A DNA stretch of 64,000 bases, from contig NZ_JASC01000003.1 in NCBI RefSeq assembly GCF_000622365.1, forward strand, positions 124,001-188,000. Reading direction: 5' to 3'. The stretch's first letter is position 1; the number at the start of each line of letters is the position of its first letter. Under the pieces are notes generated by a model, which was not told the origin of the DNA, did no database searches, and saw only the letters and a list, made by a program, of their open reading frames with translations. This document shows positions 9,413 through 17,751 of this stretch, piece after piece. Made by a program: the position numbers and the translations under genes. The stretch is from Sulfitobacter noctilucae. GTDB lineage: Bacteria > Pseudomonadota > Alphaproteobacteria > Rhodobacterales > Rhodobacteraceae.

Positions 9413-9628
9413 ATGAAGGAACTATTACGCACCACAGACATGACGATTATTGCCTTTGCCCAAGCGCTTCTTCGGGGGGAGGATATAGACTGCTTCGAGA
9501 TGGACGTAAACATGAGCGTCCTTGAGGGCGGCATCGGAATTTTTCCGCGCCGATTGATGGTGCACCCCGATCAACATGATGCGGCGACACGTGTGTTGCG
9601 TGACAACGACATCCCGTTAGGCCTGTGA
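9413..9628 (+). CDS. DUF2007-like small protein
   Basis: This 71-residue protein begins MKELLRTTDMTIIAFAQALL, has the short middle segment typical of DUF2007 proteins (FEMDVNMSVLEGGIGIFPRR), and ends in a helix with a VLRDNDI motif. The family is small, cytoplasmic and related to PII-like signalling folds, with no settled function. I chose the ATG at 9413 because the family begins with MKELLRT; an in-frame ATG at 9395 is also possible and neither has a strong ribosome binding site. Its stop codon overlaps the GTG of the next gene, so the two are coupled. Confidence 0.82.
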   Translation: MKELLRTTDMTIIAFAQALLRGEDIDCFEMDVNMSVLEGGIGIFPRRLMVHPDQHDAATRVLRDNDIPLGL

Positions 9629-10377
9629 CCGAATTGGACGAAGGCGATCTGACCCACGATGCCTTTCTGGGTGGGCTGCTGCACCTCTACCAGTCCCGTC
9701 AGGGGTATCGCGCCGGAATTGATGCGGTTCTCCTAAGTGCTTGTGTTCAAGCGAAAAAAGGTCAGCGCGTGTTGGAGCTGGGCTGCGGTGTCGGTGCGGC
9801 GGTGCTGTGCCTCGGGGCCCGCGTGCCGGGGCTTGTGCTAACAGGGGTCGAGCGGGATCCGCGTTTTGCAGCCCTTGCACGTCGTAATGGCAAGGAAGGG
9901 CTGGAGGTCGTTGAAGCGGATCTTGCCGCGTTGCCTGCCGATCTTCGCCAGCGACAATTTGACCACGTTCTGGCCAATCCGCCCTATTATGACAGAGCGG
10001 CCTCTGTTGCATCGGACGATGCAGCGCGCGAGGCTGCACATGGCGCAGAAACGCCGCTTGCGGTTTGGGTCCGCACGGCGGCCAGGCGGTTGGCCCCGAA
10101 AGGCCAGATGCATTTTATCCATCTGACAGAGCGCTTACCGGACCTTCTGGCGGCTTTGCCTTCGGGGATGGGCAGTGTCGAAGTACAGCCTTTCGCATCG
10201 CGAGAAGGCCGCGCACCCGATCGCATCATTTTGCGGGCGCGTAAGAACGGGCGTGCGGCCTTTAAGCTGCACCCCACAAAGGTACTGCATAACGGGAATC
10301 ATCATATAGGTGGGCCTGACAGCTATGAGCCGGAGATTGCGGCGGTCCTTCGTGACGGGGCCGCGCTGGATTTTTAA
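9625..10377 (+). CDS. YfiC/TrmN6-like SAM-dependent methyltransferase
   Basis: This 250-residue class I methyltransferase has a SAM-binding motif VLELGCGVGAAVLCLGARV near residue 50 and the catalytic tetrapeptide NPPY in VLANPPYYDRAA near 115, which marks N6-adenine methyltransferases. The order and early DAVLLSA segment match the TrmN6 (YfiC) group that methylates adenine 37 of tRNA-Val; the exact substrate is inferred. It starts with GTG overlapping the stop of the DUF2007-like gene by 4 bases, so the pair form an operon. Confidence 0.88.
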   Translation: MTELDEGDLTHDAFLGGLLHLYQSRQGYRAGIDAVLLSACVQAKKGQRVLELGCGVGAAVLCLGARVPGLVLTGVERDPRFAALARRNGKEGLEVVEADLAALPADLRQRQFDHVLANPPYYDRAASVASDDAAREAAHGAETPLAVWVRTAARRLAPKGQMHFIHLTERLPDLLAALPSGMGSVEVQPFASREGRAPDRIILRARKNGRAAFKLHPTKVLHNGNHHIGGPDSYEPEIAAVLRDGAALDF

Positions 10378-10487
10378 GCGGCGTTAAGCGGATAGTAACC
10401 AACTACCGGCCTATGCTGCACAGCGGCGTGACAGAAGCGCCCGTTTATGATTCACTCAAGATCTAAACATTCATCATGGAGGATTAT

Positions 10488-10652
10488 ATGGCTCTTACTG
10501 CACATCTGGAGACCCTCAAGCGGAAGCACCAGGCGATGAGCGAGGCCGTCGAGACGGCACAACGCGCCCCCGGTGTCGATGATCTGGAAGTTGCAACCAT
10601 GAAGAAAGAAAAGCTGCGGTTGAAAGAGGAAATCAGTCGGCTTTCGAGTTAG
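10488..10652 (+). CDS. Short YdcH (DUF465) family protein
   Basis: A 54-residue helical protein with the YdcH pattern: LETLKRKHQAMSEAVE in the first helix and MKKEKLRLKEEISRL in the second. YdcH proteins are small cytoplasmic coiled-coil hairpins of unknown function, abundant in alphaproteobacteria; a second member is at 60079-60303. GGAGGA lies seven bases before the ATG, a very good ribosome binding site. The last 4 bases overlap the convergent transporter gene. Confidence 0.85.
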   Translation: MALTAHLETLKRKHQAMSEAVETAQRAPGVDDLEVATMKKEKLRLKEEISRLSS

Positions 10653-11524
10653 GTTAAAGTTTTCTGACGACGGCTGGCGCGTGCAGCGATCAAAGCACCG
10701 CCAGTGATTAACAGCGTCGCCCAAAGCAAATTCATGCTTGGGGCGGCCACTCCAGCCAGTACCAGCACCAGCGTCGAGAGCAACGGTGCCGCATAAGAGC
10801 TTGTTCCAAGCAGTTGGATATCGCCCTGCTTGACCCCTATATCCCAGACGAAAAATGCCAGCCCGACGGGGCCAAGGCCCAAACCCAGCACTGACGCCCA
10901 GCCAAGCGCTGTATCAGGCAGGACCGTCTGCTCGAACATCAGATGCAGCGGCAATGACAGCGCGGCGGTGGCAAGACAGAACACCGCAACAGTGGCCGTC
11001 GGCGCGTCACCCAAACGGCGTGACAACACGGAATACCCGGACCAGGTCAGCGCACAGAGAAACGCGAGCGCGTAGCCGCCGGCGTATTGCGAGGCAAAGC
11101 CCGCGTCACCGCCGAGCAAAAGCACCCCTGCACCGATAAACCCGATAGCCGCGCCAATCAAATGCCCGGACCGCAGACGTTCCCCCGGCAGCAGACCAGA
11201 GAAGATGACGATCAGTAGCGGCCAGAGATAGGCAATCAAGCCCGCTTCAGCAGCGGGTGCCAGACGCAACGCCGAGAAGTACAGCGCATGGTAGCCGAAA
11301 AGTCCAATGGTCCCAAAGAGGTATACCTTGAACGGTATCCGCCGCAGATTTGGTAGTGCACCGGTCGCGCCTGCCCAGATCAGCCCCAGCGTTCCGCCGA
11401 TCGCAAAGCAGAGCGTGTTCAGTAACAGGGGCGGCACGGGGGCAGAGCCAACAGTAAAAAGCGCGAGCAGCGCCCAAAGCAGCACAGCGATAAAGCCGAT
11501 GGCGGTGGCGCGGTTCTGTGTCAT
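10649..11524 (-). CDS. DMT-superfamily exporter, YddG-like
   Basis: This 291-residue inner-membrane protein has ten predicted helices arranged as two EamA halves. The first half contains the GYHALYFSALRLAPAAEAGL segment seen in YddG-type aromatic amino acid and drug exporters, and helix 4 has YLWPLLIVIFSGLLPGE. Substrate is inferred from that likeness only. It lies 5 bases downstream of the LysR regulator on the same strand, so the regulator probably controls it or is cotranscribed with it. The 3' end overlaps the convergent YdcH gene by 4 bases. Confidence 0.85.
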   Translation of the reverse strand: MTQNRATAIGFIAVLLWALLALFTVGSAPVPPLLLNTLCFAIGGTLGLIWAGATGALPNLRRIPFKVYLFGTIGLFGYHALYFSALRLAPAAEAGLIAYLWPLLIVIFSGLLPGERLRSGHLIGAAIGFIGAGVLLLGGDAGFASQYAGGYALAFLCALTWSGYSVLSRRLGDAPTATVAVFCLATAALSLPLHLMFEQTVLPDTALGWASVLGLGLGPVGLAFFVWDIGVKQGDIQLLGTSSYAAPLLSTLVLVLAGVAAPSMNLLWATLLITGGALIAARASRRQKTLT

Positions 11525-11529
11525 GTGGG

Positions 11530-12462
11530 TTATTTCCTGTCCAGCATGCGCATGGCGTTCGAGATATGCGCGGTCTTGTCTATTTCACGGAAAATCCATT
11601 GACGAAAGGCTTCGATTTGGGGGCGTGTCTCGCTGCCTTCGGGACAGAGAAACCGGAACCGGGCACCCGTTCCCAGGGCGGTGCCGTAAGGGGCCACCAA
11701 CCGCCCCTCTGCTAGGTCCTTAATCACCAAAGCGCGGCGGCCAAGGGCAACGCCGGTACCGGCGAGGGCTGCGTCAAGGGCGTGATCTGCCTGTGAGAAC
11801 TTTGGCCCGTTTGGGATCAAAGGCGGGATACCCATCGCCTTTGACCATGCGGCCCAATCGGTAGGCGGGTCTAGAAAATCCATCGATTCGTCCGTCAGCA
11901 GCACCGCAGAGGAAAGACTGGCGGGAGTGGGGTATTTGCTGGCCAGTTCCGGCAGCATCACAGGCGTGACCCATTCTTCTGCAAGCGGGATCGAATAAAG
12001 CCCCGGATCGGGTCCGTAGCCAAAGCGGATCGCCACATCGACATTGTCCCGCGCCAGGTCCATCGCCCGTAGCGAAGCCGCAAAGCGCAGTTCGATCTCG
12101 GGATGTTCCTGCGCGAATTCAAACAAGCGCGGGGCCAGCCATTTGGCGGTAAAGGCTGGGCCTGCCGTCACCGTCAGCGATTGGTGGTCTTGTGTGCGCT
12201 GCGCCGCACGCCAGCCGCGGGTCAGCAACTCGAAGGCCTCTTTGGCATCAGGTGCCAGGGCGCGGCCCGCATCCGTCAACTCTACTGCGCGGTTGAGGCG
12301 ATTAAAGAGAGAGGCCCCCAAATGATCCTCCAGCGATTTCATTTGGAAGCTGAGGGCGGCGGGTGTCACGTTCAATTCTTCGGCTGCTTTGGCAAAGGAC
12401 ATATGCCGCGCTGCAGCGTCAAAGGCGCGAAGGGCGGTGAGGGGGGGCAAGTGTGCAGGCAT
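11530..12462 (-). CDS. LysR-family transcriptional regulator, GcvA-like
   Basis: The N-terminal winged helix begins LPPLTALRAFDAAARHMSF and continues AAEELNVTPAALSFQMKSLE, which is the classic LysR/GcvA helix-turn-helix (residues 5-45), with a linker helix after it. The C-terminal co-inducer domain covers about residues 93-300. GcvA-type regulators control amino-acid and beta-lactamase genes, among others; the effector here is unknown. The likely target is the adjacent exporter, and a perfect dyad lies just before its own start codon (separate entry), consistent with autoregulation. Length of 310 is normal. Confidence 0.92.
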   Translation of the reverse strand: MPAHLPPLTALRAFDAAARHMSFAKAAEELNVTPAALSFQMKSLEDHLGASLFNRLNRAVELTDAGRALAPDAKEAFELLTRGWRAAQRTQDHQSLTVTAGPAFTAKWLAPRLFEFAQEHPEIELRFAASLRAMDLARDNVDVAIRFGYGPDPGLYSIPLAEEWVTPVMLPELASKYPTPASLSSAVLLTDESMDFLDPPTDWAAWSKAMGIPPLIPNGPKFSQADHALDAALAGTGVALGRRALVIKDLAEGRLVAPYGTALGTGARFRFLCPEGSETRPQIEAFRQWIFREIDKTAHISNAMRMLDRK

Positions 12463-12466
12463 GTCA

Positions 12467-12483
12467 GTTAAGTACAGCTTAAC
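12467..12483. promoter_or_regulatory. LysR-type operator dyad
   Basis: GTTAAG-TACAG-CTTAAC is a perfect inverted repeat with 6-base arms, 4 bases upstream of the LysR gene start. It contains a T-N11-A core (12469-12481), the usual LysR recognition form. It is probably the autoregulatory site and may also affect the divergent 38-residue ORF. Confidence 0.55.
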
Positions 12484-12504
12484 TTAATCGTTGGAAAGTC
12501 TCGT

Positions 12505-12547
12505 TTGTCAGATGGCAGGCATAGGCGCATATATATCTCAATTGAGA
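12505..12547 (+). promoter_or_regulatory. Candidate promoter with a palindrome near the start point
   Basis: TTGTCA (12505-12510) and a TATATA-like -10 (about 12530-12535) are spaced 18-19 bases apart. A perfect 12-base palindrome TCTCAATTGAGA (12536-12547) sits immediately after, where transcription would begin, and could be an operator. It would drive the small ORF at 12581. Confidence 0.4.
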
Positions 12548-12580
12548 AACACTGATGCCACAGCGCAAAGGATTTGAGCC

Positions 12581-12697
12581 ATGACCGAGGCGACGACAAA
12601 CCGAATAACCCGCAACGCAATGTTGAACGCACATGAAGAACGTGCCGCCGCGATGAAGGCCGCATGGGCTTGGTTCCGGGGCAAAGCTTCCCGCTGA
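12581..12697 (+). CDS. Predicted 38-residue basic helical protein
   Basis: The frame encodes MTEATTNRITRNAMLNAH then EERAAAMKAAWAWFRGKAS-R, a basic, probably single-helix protein with two tryptophans near the end. It loosely resembles the very small DUF1127/RSP_7527-type proteins of Rhodobacterales, which are abundant under stress, but I cannot confirm membership. Support comes from AAAGGAT seven bases before the ATG, a candidate promoter upstream, and a strong terminator 25 bases after the stop. Confidence 0.5.
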   Translation: MTEATTNRITRNAMLNAHEERAAAMKAAWAWFRGKASR

Positions 12698-12722
12698 AGT
12701 CTGCAGGCTTCTTACGGGATAA

Positions 12723-12755
12723 AAAAAGGGCGGCTCGTTCAGAGCCGCCCTTTTT
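12723..12755. terminator. Bidirectional terminator between the small ORF and phaB
   Basis: GGGCGGCTC and GAGCCGCCC form a 9-base GC stem around GTTCA, flanked by an A run on the left and a T run on the right. It can stop transcription of the 38-residue ORF rightward and of phaB leftward. Confidence 0.9.
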
Positions 12756-12772
12756 ATTGGCAGTGCGCCAGA

Positions 12773-13495
12773 TCAGACAAAGAATTGCGCACCGTTGGCC
12801 GAGATGGTCGAGCCGTTGATAAAGCCCGCGTCATCGGCCACGAGAAATTTCACCGCACGCGCGATTTCTTCGGGTTCGCCAAGACGGCCCGCAGGGATCT
12901 GTGCGATGATGCTTTCACGCACTTTTTCAGGGACGGCCATTACCATATCCGTGCCGATATAGCCGGGGCAGATTGCATTGGCGGTGATGTTGGCGCGTGC
13001 GCCTTCCTGGGCCAGGGATTTGACGATACCCAGATCGCCTGCTTTGGTCGCGGCATAGTTCACCTGGGCGAATTGACCCTTCTGACCGTTGATCGAGGAA
13101 ATCACAACGATCCGACCGAACTTGCGCTCGCGCATGCCGGGCCAGACGGGGTGCACAGTGTTGAACACGCCGGTAAGGTTCGTGTCGACCACCTCGTGCC
13201 ATTGTTCGGGCGTCATCTTGTGGAAAGGGGCGTCGCGGGTGATGCCCGCATTTGCAACGACCACTTCGATCGGGCCAAGGTCGGCCTCTACTTTGGCAAT
13301 ACCTTCTTTGGAGCTGTCATAGTCAGCCACATTCCACTTGTATGTCTTGATGCCCGTCTCTTCGGTAAAGGCGGCGGCGGCATCGTCGTTGCCCGCATAG
13401 GTCGCAGCAACGGAATAACCTGCTTCTTTCAATTCTTTGGAGATGGCGGCACCGATACCTCGGCTGCCTCCGGTTACAAGTGCGACGCGGGACAT
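12773..13495 (-). CDS. phaB: Acetoacetyl-CoA reductase PhaB
   Basis: PhaB reduces acetoacetyl-CoA to (R)-3-hydroxybutyryl-CoA with NADPH for polyhydroxybutyrate synthesis. It is a short-chain dehydrogenase: the cofactor motif TGGSRGIGAAI is at residues 8-18, NAG near 89, and the catalytic Ser-Tyr-Lys is visible in VISSINGQKG and VNYAATKAGDLG. The 240 residues match PhaB. I chose the ATG at 13495, with CCGGAGGAAA just upstream, over a longer frame with 17 poorly conserved residues. It follows phaA on the same strand; no phaC synthase is in the window. Confidence 0.95.
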   Translation of the reverse strand: MSRVALVTGGSRGIGAAISKELKEAGYSVAATYAGNDDAAAAFTEETGIKTYKWNVADYDSSKEGIAKVEADLGPIEVVVANAGITRDAPFHKMTPEQWHEVVDTNLTGVFNTVHPVWPGMRERKFGRIVVISSINGQKGQFAQVNYAATKAGDLGIVKSLAQEGARANITANAICPGYIGTDMVMAVPEKVRESIIAQIPAGRLGEPEEIARAVKFLVADDAGFINGSTISANGAQFFV

Positions 13496-13568
13496 AGGTT
13501 TCCTCCGGTTGGTAATGTTATTGCTTCTTGTATGTTGAGCGCGCAACTATGTTGCGCGCTCAATCTGT

Positions 13569-14744
13569 TTAGGGGCGCTCAAGGCACATGGCAACACCCA
13601 TACCGCCACCGATGCACAAAGTGGCCAGACCTTTTTTGGCATCGCGACGCTTCATCTCAAACAGAAGGGTATTTAGGATGCGCGCACCGGAGGCGCCGAT
13701 GGGGTGCCCGATGGCAATCGCACCACCGTTGACGTTGACGATTGAAGGGTCCCAGCCCATGTCTTTGTTCACGGCACAGGCCTGTGCGGCAAAGGCTTCA
13801 TTCGCCTCGACCAGATCAAGGTCTTCGGGCTTCCAGCCGGCTTTTTCCAGCGCTTTGCGGGAGGCATAGATCGGGCCAACGCCCATGATCGACGGGTCCA
13901 GACCCGCAGTGGCATAAGAGGCAATTCGCGCCAGCGGTTCGATGCCGCGCTTTTCGGCTTCATCAACGCTCATGAGCAAGGCGCCCGCGGCACCGTCGTT
14001 CAGGCCCGACGCATTTGCTGCGGTTACGGAGCCATCCTTGGTGAAAGCGGGGCGCAGTTTCTGCATTGCTTCCATAGTGGCACCGTGGCGGATGTATTCG
14101 TCCTGATCCACAACGATATCGGCTTTGCGCCCGGGCACGGTATAGGCGACAATCTCGTCGGCAAAACGGCCAGCCTTTTGCGCGGCTTCGGCCTTGTTCT
14201 GTGAAGCGACAGCGAATTCATCTTGCTGGTCGCGGCTGATTTGCCATTTCTCGGCAACGTTTTCGGCTGTTTGGCCCATGTGGTAGCCATTGAACGCGTC
14301 CCAAAGGCCGTCTTTGATCATCGTGTCGATCAGCTTCATGTCGCCCATCTTTTGTCCGGCGCGCATGGATTGTGCATGAGGGGACATGGTCATGTTTTCC
14401 TGACCACCAGCTGCGACAATGTTGGCATCGCCCAACTGGATATGCTGGGCACCCAAAGCAACAGCACGCAGGCCGGATCCGCAAACCTGGTTGATTGACC
14501 ACGCAGCAGCTTCCTGCGGCAGACCGGCGTTGATGTGCGCCTGACGTGCGGGGTTCTGCCCCTGCGCGGCGGTCAGCACCTGACCCAAAATGGTTTCCGA
14601 GACATCTGCGGCATCAACACCGGCGCGGGCGATGAGTTCTTTTAGCACGGCAGCACCCAGATCATGGGCGGGGGTGTTGGCGAAGGCCCCCCCAAAACTG
14701 CCGACGGCGGTGCGTGCGGCGGATGCGATGACGACATTAGTCAT
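13569..14744 (-). CDS. phaA: Acetyl-CoA acetyltransferase PhaA
   Basis: This biosynthetic thiolase condenses two acetyl-CoA to acetoacetyl-CoA, the first step to polyhydroxybutyrate. Active-site residues are the acyl-accepting Cys in [14 protein letters not shown] (near residue 88), the His in [14 protein letters not shown] (near 348) and the second Cys in [11 protein letters not shown] (near 378). The 391 residues are typical, starting [15 protein letters not shown]. The ribosome binding site AGAGGA is part of a perfect inverted repeat (separate entry). phaB follows after 73 bases. Confidence 0.96.
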   Translation of the reverse strand: MTNVVIASAARTAVGSFGGAFANTPAHDLGAAVLKELIARAGVDAADVSETILGQVLTAAQGQNPARQAHINAGLPQEAAAWSINQVCGSGLRAVALGAQHIQLGDANIVAAGGQENMTMSPHAQSMRAGQKMGDMKLIDTMIKDGLWDAFNGYHMGQTAENVAEKWQISRDQQDEFAVASQNKAEAAQKAGRFADEIVAYTVPGRKADIVVDQDEYIRHGATMEAMQKLRPAFTKDGSVTAANASGLNDGAAGALLMSVDEAEKRGIEPLARIASYATAGLDPSIMGVGPIYASRKALEKAGWKPEDLDLVEANEAFAAQACAVNKDMGWDPSIVNVNGGAIAIGHPIGASGARILNTLLFEMKRRDAKKGLATLCIGGGMGVAMCLERP

Positions 14745-14777
14745 AGATGTGCGTTCCTCTTTGCTTGGCAGAGGAAC
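14745..14777 (-). promoter_or_regulatory. Hairpin that would mask the phaA ribosome binding site
   Basis: In the phaA transcript GUUCCUCU (14777-14770) and AGAGGAAC (14760-14753) are perfectly complementary 8-base arms around a 9-base loop. The second arm contains the Shine-Dalgarno sequence AGAGGA, placed eight bases from the ATG at 14744. If folded, the hairpin would hide the site, so phaA translation may be controlled by RNA structure, a protein or a small RNA. Confidence 0.5.
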
Positions 14778-14884
14778 AAGTGACCCGCCGTGCAACTTTG
14801 GCACTGCGCGACTCCCCCACCTTCTGCGGGAAAGTCTACATGATGCGCTTCTGACCGGCAACAACGCCGGTTTGCCGTTGGGGG

Positions 14885-15724
14885 TCAGCCGGCCTGCGCA
14901 TGCGCTTTGGGCAACCACGCAGGCTGCGTTGTTGGAGCGCTGAAAAAATACCCTTGTAGACAGTCGACGCCCATTTCTGTCAGCAGTGCCGCATCAGCGG
15001 CGGATTCGACGTTTTCCGCCACCGTCAGCATGTCGAAATGTACAGCGATGGACAGGAGCGCTGCGGTGATGGCGCGGTTGTCGGGATTGCCAGCAATGCC
15101 TCGTACGAATTGGCCGTCAATCTTGAGGATGTCGAAGTAGAAGTCCTTGAAATAACGGATTGCGGTATACCCGGCACCGAAATCATCCAAGGCAAAACAG
15201 ACACCATGGGGCTGAAGTTCGTCCATAAAATCGACGACAAGCTCCGGCACCTGCATGGCAGACCCTTCCGTAATCTCCAAGATCAGGCGTTCACCCAAAG
15301 TAGGGTCTTGTTTCAGATGGCGGTGCAGCATTTTGTTCCATGCGCTGAATCCGATGGACCGGGCGGACATGTTGATTGCCAAGCGCAGGCCGGGGTTCTG
15401 GCGCAAAGACTGAAGCCCCATGCGCAGGGCCAGCACGTCAATTTCACGGCCCAACTCTGTATCTTCAATTGCAGGCATGAATTCGCGTGCCGGAATCACG
15501 CGTCCGGTGGGGTCGAGAACGCGAATCAATCCTTCGTAAAAGGCAACTTTGCTATGGTTGCTGGCGCGCATAACCGGCTGGTAGGCCAAAAGGGTCTGCC
15601 GGTGGGCAACAGCCTCGGACACCATTGAAATCGTGTCGTTGTCTCGCTGGGAAACAGCAAAGCTAAGCGGATTATCCGCCCCCGGCGGGACATCGGCACG
15701 AAGACGTTTGAAACGGCTGACCAC
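14885..15724 (-). CDS. EAL-domain cyclic di-GMP phosphodiesterase
   Basis: The protein consists of a short N-terminal segment and one EAL domain (about residues 40-265), with no GGDEF or sensor domain. The signature reads EGL rather than EAL, but the metal and catalytic residues are present: Glu in YEGLIR, Asn in LAINMS, Glu in LILEITEG, both Asp in [10 protein letters not shown], Lys in LKIDGQ, Glu in AENVES and Gln in CLQGYFFS. It is therefore probably an active phosphodiesterase that lowers cyclic di-GMP. The GTG at 15724 has a weak ribosome binding site; an internal Met at residue 34 could also serve. Confidence 0.88.
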   Translation of the reverse strand: MVSRFKRLRADVPPGADNPLSFAVSQRDNDTISMVSEAVAHRQTLLAYQPVMRASNHSKVAFYEGLIRVLDPTGRVIPAREFMPAIEDTELGREIDVLALRMGLQSLRQNPGLRLAINMSARSIGFSAWNKMLHRHLKQDPTLGERLILEITEGSAMQVPELVVDFMDELQPHGVCFALDDFGAGYTAIRYFKDFYFDILKIDGQFVRGIAGNPDNRAITAALLSIAVHFDMLTVAENVESAADAALLTEMGVDCLQGYFFSAPTTQPAWLPKAHAQAG

Positions 15725-15849
15725 GGTGATTTACTTTCGATTGTTGCGCAGCCAACATGGCGGCGAAGTGATAATTCGGTGTTAAAGCCGGAATTTGTGA
15801 TGATTTGTAACCGTCCCGACATGGACCGGTTCTGACACAGCGGAGAGCG

Positions 15850-16437
15850 ATGATGGAGCGATGCGGCTGGGCAGGGCCTGAAGAGATTTACGAACGTTAT
15901 CATGACACTGAATGGGGCGTGCCCGAATATGACAGTCGCGCCTTGTGGGAAAAGCTGATCCTTGACGGATTCCAGGCGGGGCTAAGCTGGATCACGATTC
16001 TGAAGAAACGCGAAAACTTTCGGTCAGCATTTAAGGGTTTCGATCCGAATGTGATCGCCGGCTGGGGAGAGCCGGAAGTGCAGCGTTTGCTGGGCGACGC
16101 GGGGATCATTCGCCACCGGGGCAAGATCGAGGCTACGATCACCAATGCCCGTGCCTGGCAGCGGGTTGAGCAGCGCGTGGGGTTTGACCGTTTCATGTGG
16201 GGTTATGTCGGCGGCACCCCGTTGCAGAACGCCTGGCCGACGTTGGCAGATGTCCCTGCCAAGACGGCGTTGACCGAAAAAATTTCAAGGGATTTGAAGA
16301 AAGAGGGGTTTAAATTCTGCGGCCCGACAATTGTCTATGCGTGGATGCAGGCTTGCGGGTTGATCAACGACCATCTGGTAACCTGCCCGCAGCGCGCCAC
16401 CTGTGCGACACTCGCCAGACAGGAGCCTGTATTATGA
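15850..16437 (+). CDS. tag: DNA-3-methyladenine glycosylase I
   Basis: Tag removes 3-methyladenine from alkylated DNA, starting base-excision repair. At 195 residues the length is standard. The zinc snap residues are visible: Cys in MERCGWAG at the N-terminus, His in ERYHDTEWG, and His and Cys in DHLVTCPQ near the C-terminus. LSWITILKKRENFR and FKFCGPTIVYAWMQACG are family motifs. GGAGAG precedes two tandem ATG codons (15850, 15853); either could start. The stop overlaps the next gene's ATG, so the pair is one operon. Confidence 0.95.
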   Translation: MMERCGWAGPEEIYERYHDTEWGVPEYDSRALWEKLILDGFQAGLSWITILKKRENFRSAFKGFDPNVIAGWGEPEVQRLLGDAGIIRHRGKIEATITNARAWQRVEQRVGFDRFMWGYVGGTPLQNAWPTLADVPAKTALTEKISRDLKKEGFKFCGPTIVYAWMQACGLINDHLVTCPQRATCATLARQEPVL

Positions 16438-16820
16438 CCCAAAACCCCGATGCCAATACAGCCACTGCCAAGGCATTCTACGAGATGATGTTCAATGAGC
16501 GTCGGCCGCGTGCAGCCATCGAGCAGTTTGCGGGCGATGTCTATATCCAGCACAACACCCATGTGGGCGACGGCAAGGAGGCGTTCATCGCCTATTTCGA
16601 ACGGATGGCCGCCGACTATCCCGGCAAACATGTCCGCTTTGTGCGAACGGTTGCCCAGGATGATCTGGTCGTATTGCATTGCCATCAGACCTGGCCGGGT
16701 TCAGATGATTATGCCGGTATGGATATCTTTCGGTTCGACGGGCATGGTAAAGTGGTAGAGCATTGGGATGTGTTGCAGGTCATTCCGGATCATTCCGTGA
16801 ACGATAACGGGATGTTCTAA
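16434..16820 (+). CDS. SnoaL/NTF2-like protein
   Basis: A 128-residue single-domain protein of the NTF2-like fold with SnoaL-type features: an N-terminal helix AKAFYEMMFNERRPRAAIEQF, then YIQHNTHVGDGKEAFIAYF and the strand DIFRFDGHGKVVEHWDVLQ. Members bind small hydrophobic ligands or act as isomerases or cyclases; the substrate here is unknown. It overlaps the tag stop codon in an ATGA junction. It might be a polyketide cyclase-like enzyme, but nothing nearby points to such a pathway. Confidence 0.88.
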   Translation: MTQNPDANTATAKAFYEMMFNERRPRAAIEQFAGDVYIQHNTHVGDGKEAFIAYFERMAADYPGKHVRFVRTVAQDDLVVLHCHQTWPGSDDYAGMDIFRFDGHGKVVEHWDVLQVIPDHSVNDNGMF

Positions 16821-16863
16821 GGCCTGCCTGATCGTTACCCCTTCAGCATCTCGGTTTGGCCCA

Positions 16864-16891
16864 TTGACTCCTCACCGTACCGCCGTATAAG
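16864..16891 (+). promoter_or_regulatory. Sigma-70-type promoter of rpsD
   Basis: TTGACT (16864-16869) and TATAAG (16886-16891) are separated by 16 bases, each matching the consensus at five of six positions. It is the best housekeeping promoter I can see in the window and suits a ribosomal protein gene. Confidence 0.75.
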
Positions 16892-16897
16892 CGCGAC

Positions 16898-16998
16898 TTC
16901 ATTGGTGTTGGTGGGCCTCGCAAGAGGACTCCTGTCGGGCTTCGGCCAGAGGACAACGCCCTTTACCGTCCCTCGGGACACTTTAAAGGAGAACAGCC
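16898..16998 (+). promoter_or_regulatory. Structured 5' leader of rpsD
   Basis: About 100 bases between the predicted transcript start and the GTG contain three short stem loops: CCTC-GCAA-GAGG (16916-16927, a GNRA tetraloop), GGC-TTCG-GCC (16938-16947, a UUCG tetraloop) and GTCC-CTCG-GGAC (16968-16979), the last ending six bases before AAAGGAG. S4 binds RNA and represses its own operon in several bacteria, so this may be an S4-responsive leader; that is inference. Confidence 0.45.
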
Positions 16999-17619
16999 GT
17001 GACCAAACGCACCGCTGCCAAGCACAAACTCGATCGCCGCATGGGCGAAAACATCTGGGGCCGTCCAAAGTCACCAGTCAACCGCCGCGAATACGGCCCC
17101 GGCCAGCACGGCCAGCGCCGCAAGGGCAAGATTTCCGACTTCGGTATCCAGTTGCGCGCCAAGCAGAAGCTCAAGGGCTACTACGGCGACCTGACCGAAA
17201 AGCAGTTCCGCCGCATCTACGGTGAAGCCGAGCGTGTCAAAGGCGATACCGGTGAGAACCTGATCGGTTTGCTGGAGCGTCGCCTGGACGCGGTTGTCTA
17301 CCGCGCGAAGTTCGTGGCGACAGTTTTCGCCGCACGCCAGTTCGTGAACCACGGCCACGTCCGTGTGAACGGCAAAAAGGTGAACATCCCTTCCTACCGC
17401 GTTAAAGAAGGCGACGTTGTAGAAGTGCGCGACCGTTCCAAGCAGATGGTTGCCCTGCTCGAAGCCACACAGCTGGCCGAGCGTGATGTGCCCGATTATA
17501 TCGACGCAGACCATTCCAAAATGACCGCGACCTTCGTGCGCACGCCTGCGCTGGGCGATGTGCCATATCCGGTCATGATGGAACCCAACCTCGTCGTGGA
17601 ATTCTACGCGAAGAACTAA
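16999..17619 (+). CDS. rpsD: 30S ribosomal protein S4
   Basis: S4 nucleates assembly of the small subunit body and takes part in translational accuracy. The 206 residues start [20 protein letters not shown] and contain the S4 RNA-binding domain at about residues 94-155 ([40 protein letters not shown]). The start is GTG with AAAGGAG seven bases upstream. It lies alone behind its own promoter and leader, and is followed by a terminator, unlike the alpha-operon position it has in enterobacteria. Confidence 0.98.
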   Translation: MTKRTAAKHKLDRRMGENIWGRPKSPVNRREYGPGQHGQRRKGKISDFGIQLRAKQKLKGYYGDLTEKQFRRIYGEAERVKGDTGENLIGLLERRLDAVVYRAKFVATVFAARQFVNHGHVRVNGKKVNIPSYRVKEGDVVEVRDRSKQMVALLEATQLAERDVPDYIDADHSKMTATFVRTPALGDVPYPVMMEPNLVVEFYAKN

Positions 17620-17648
17620 GCTTCGCCGAACACTTCCAAGCCAAAACG

Positions 17649-17681
17649 AAAGGCTGCGACGGGAAACCGCCGCAGCCTTTT
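17649..17681 (+). terminator. Rho-independent terminator after rpsD
   Basis: AAAGGCTGCG and CGCAGCCTTTT pair around an inner CGG-GAAA-CCG, 30 bases after the rpsD stop, with a short T run. Confidence 0.85.
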
Positions 17682-17751
17682 GCGTTTCATGCTGGCAGCA
17701 GGCGTACCGTCCCGCTAAAACACAACCAAACCGCATAAAAGGTGCAGGGAA

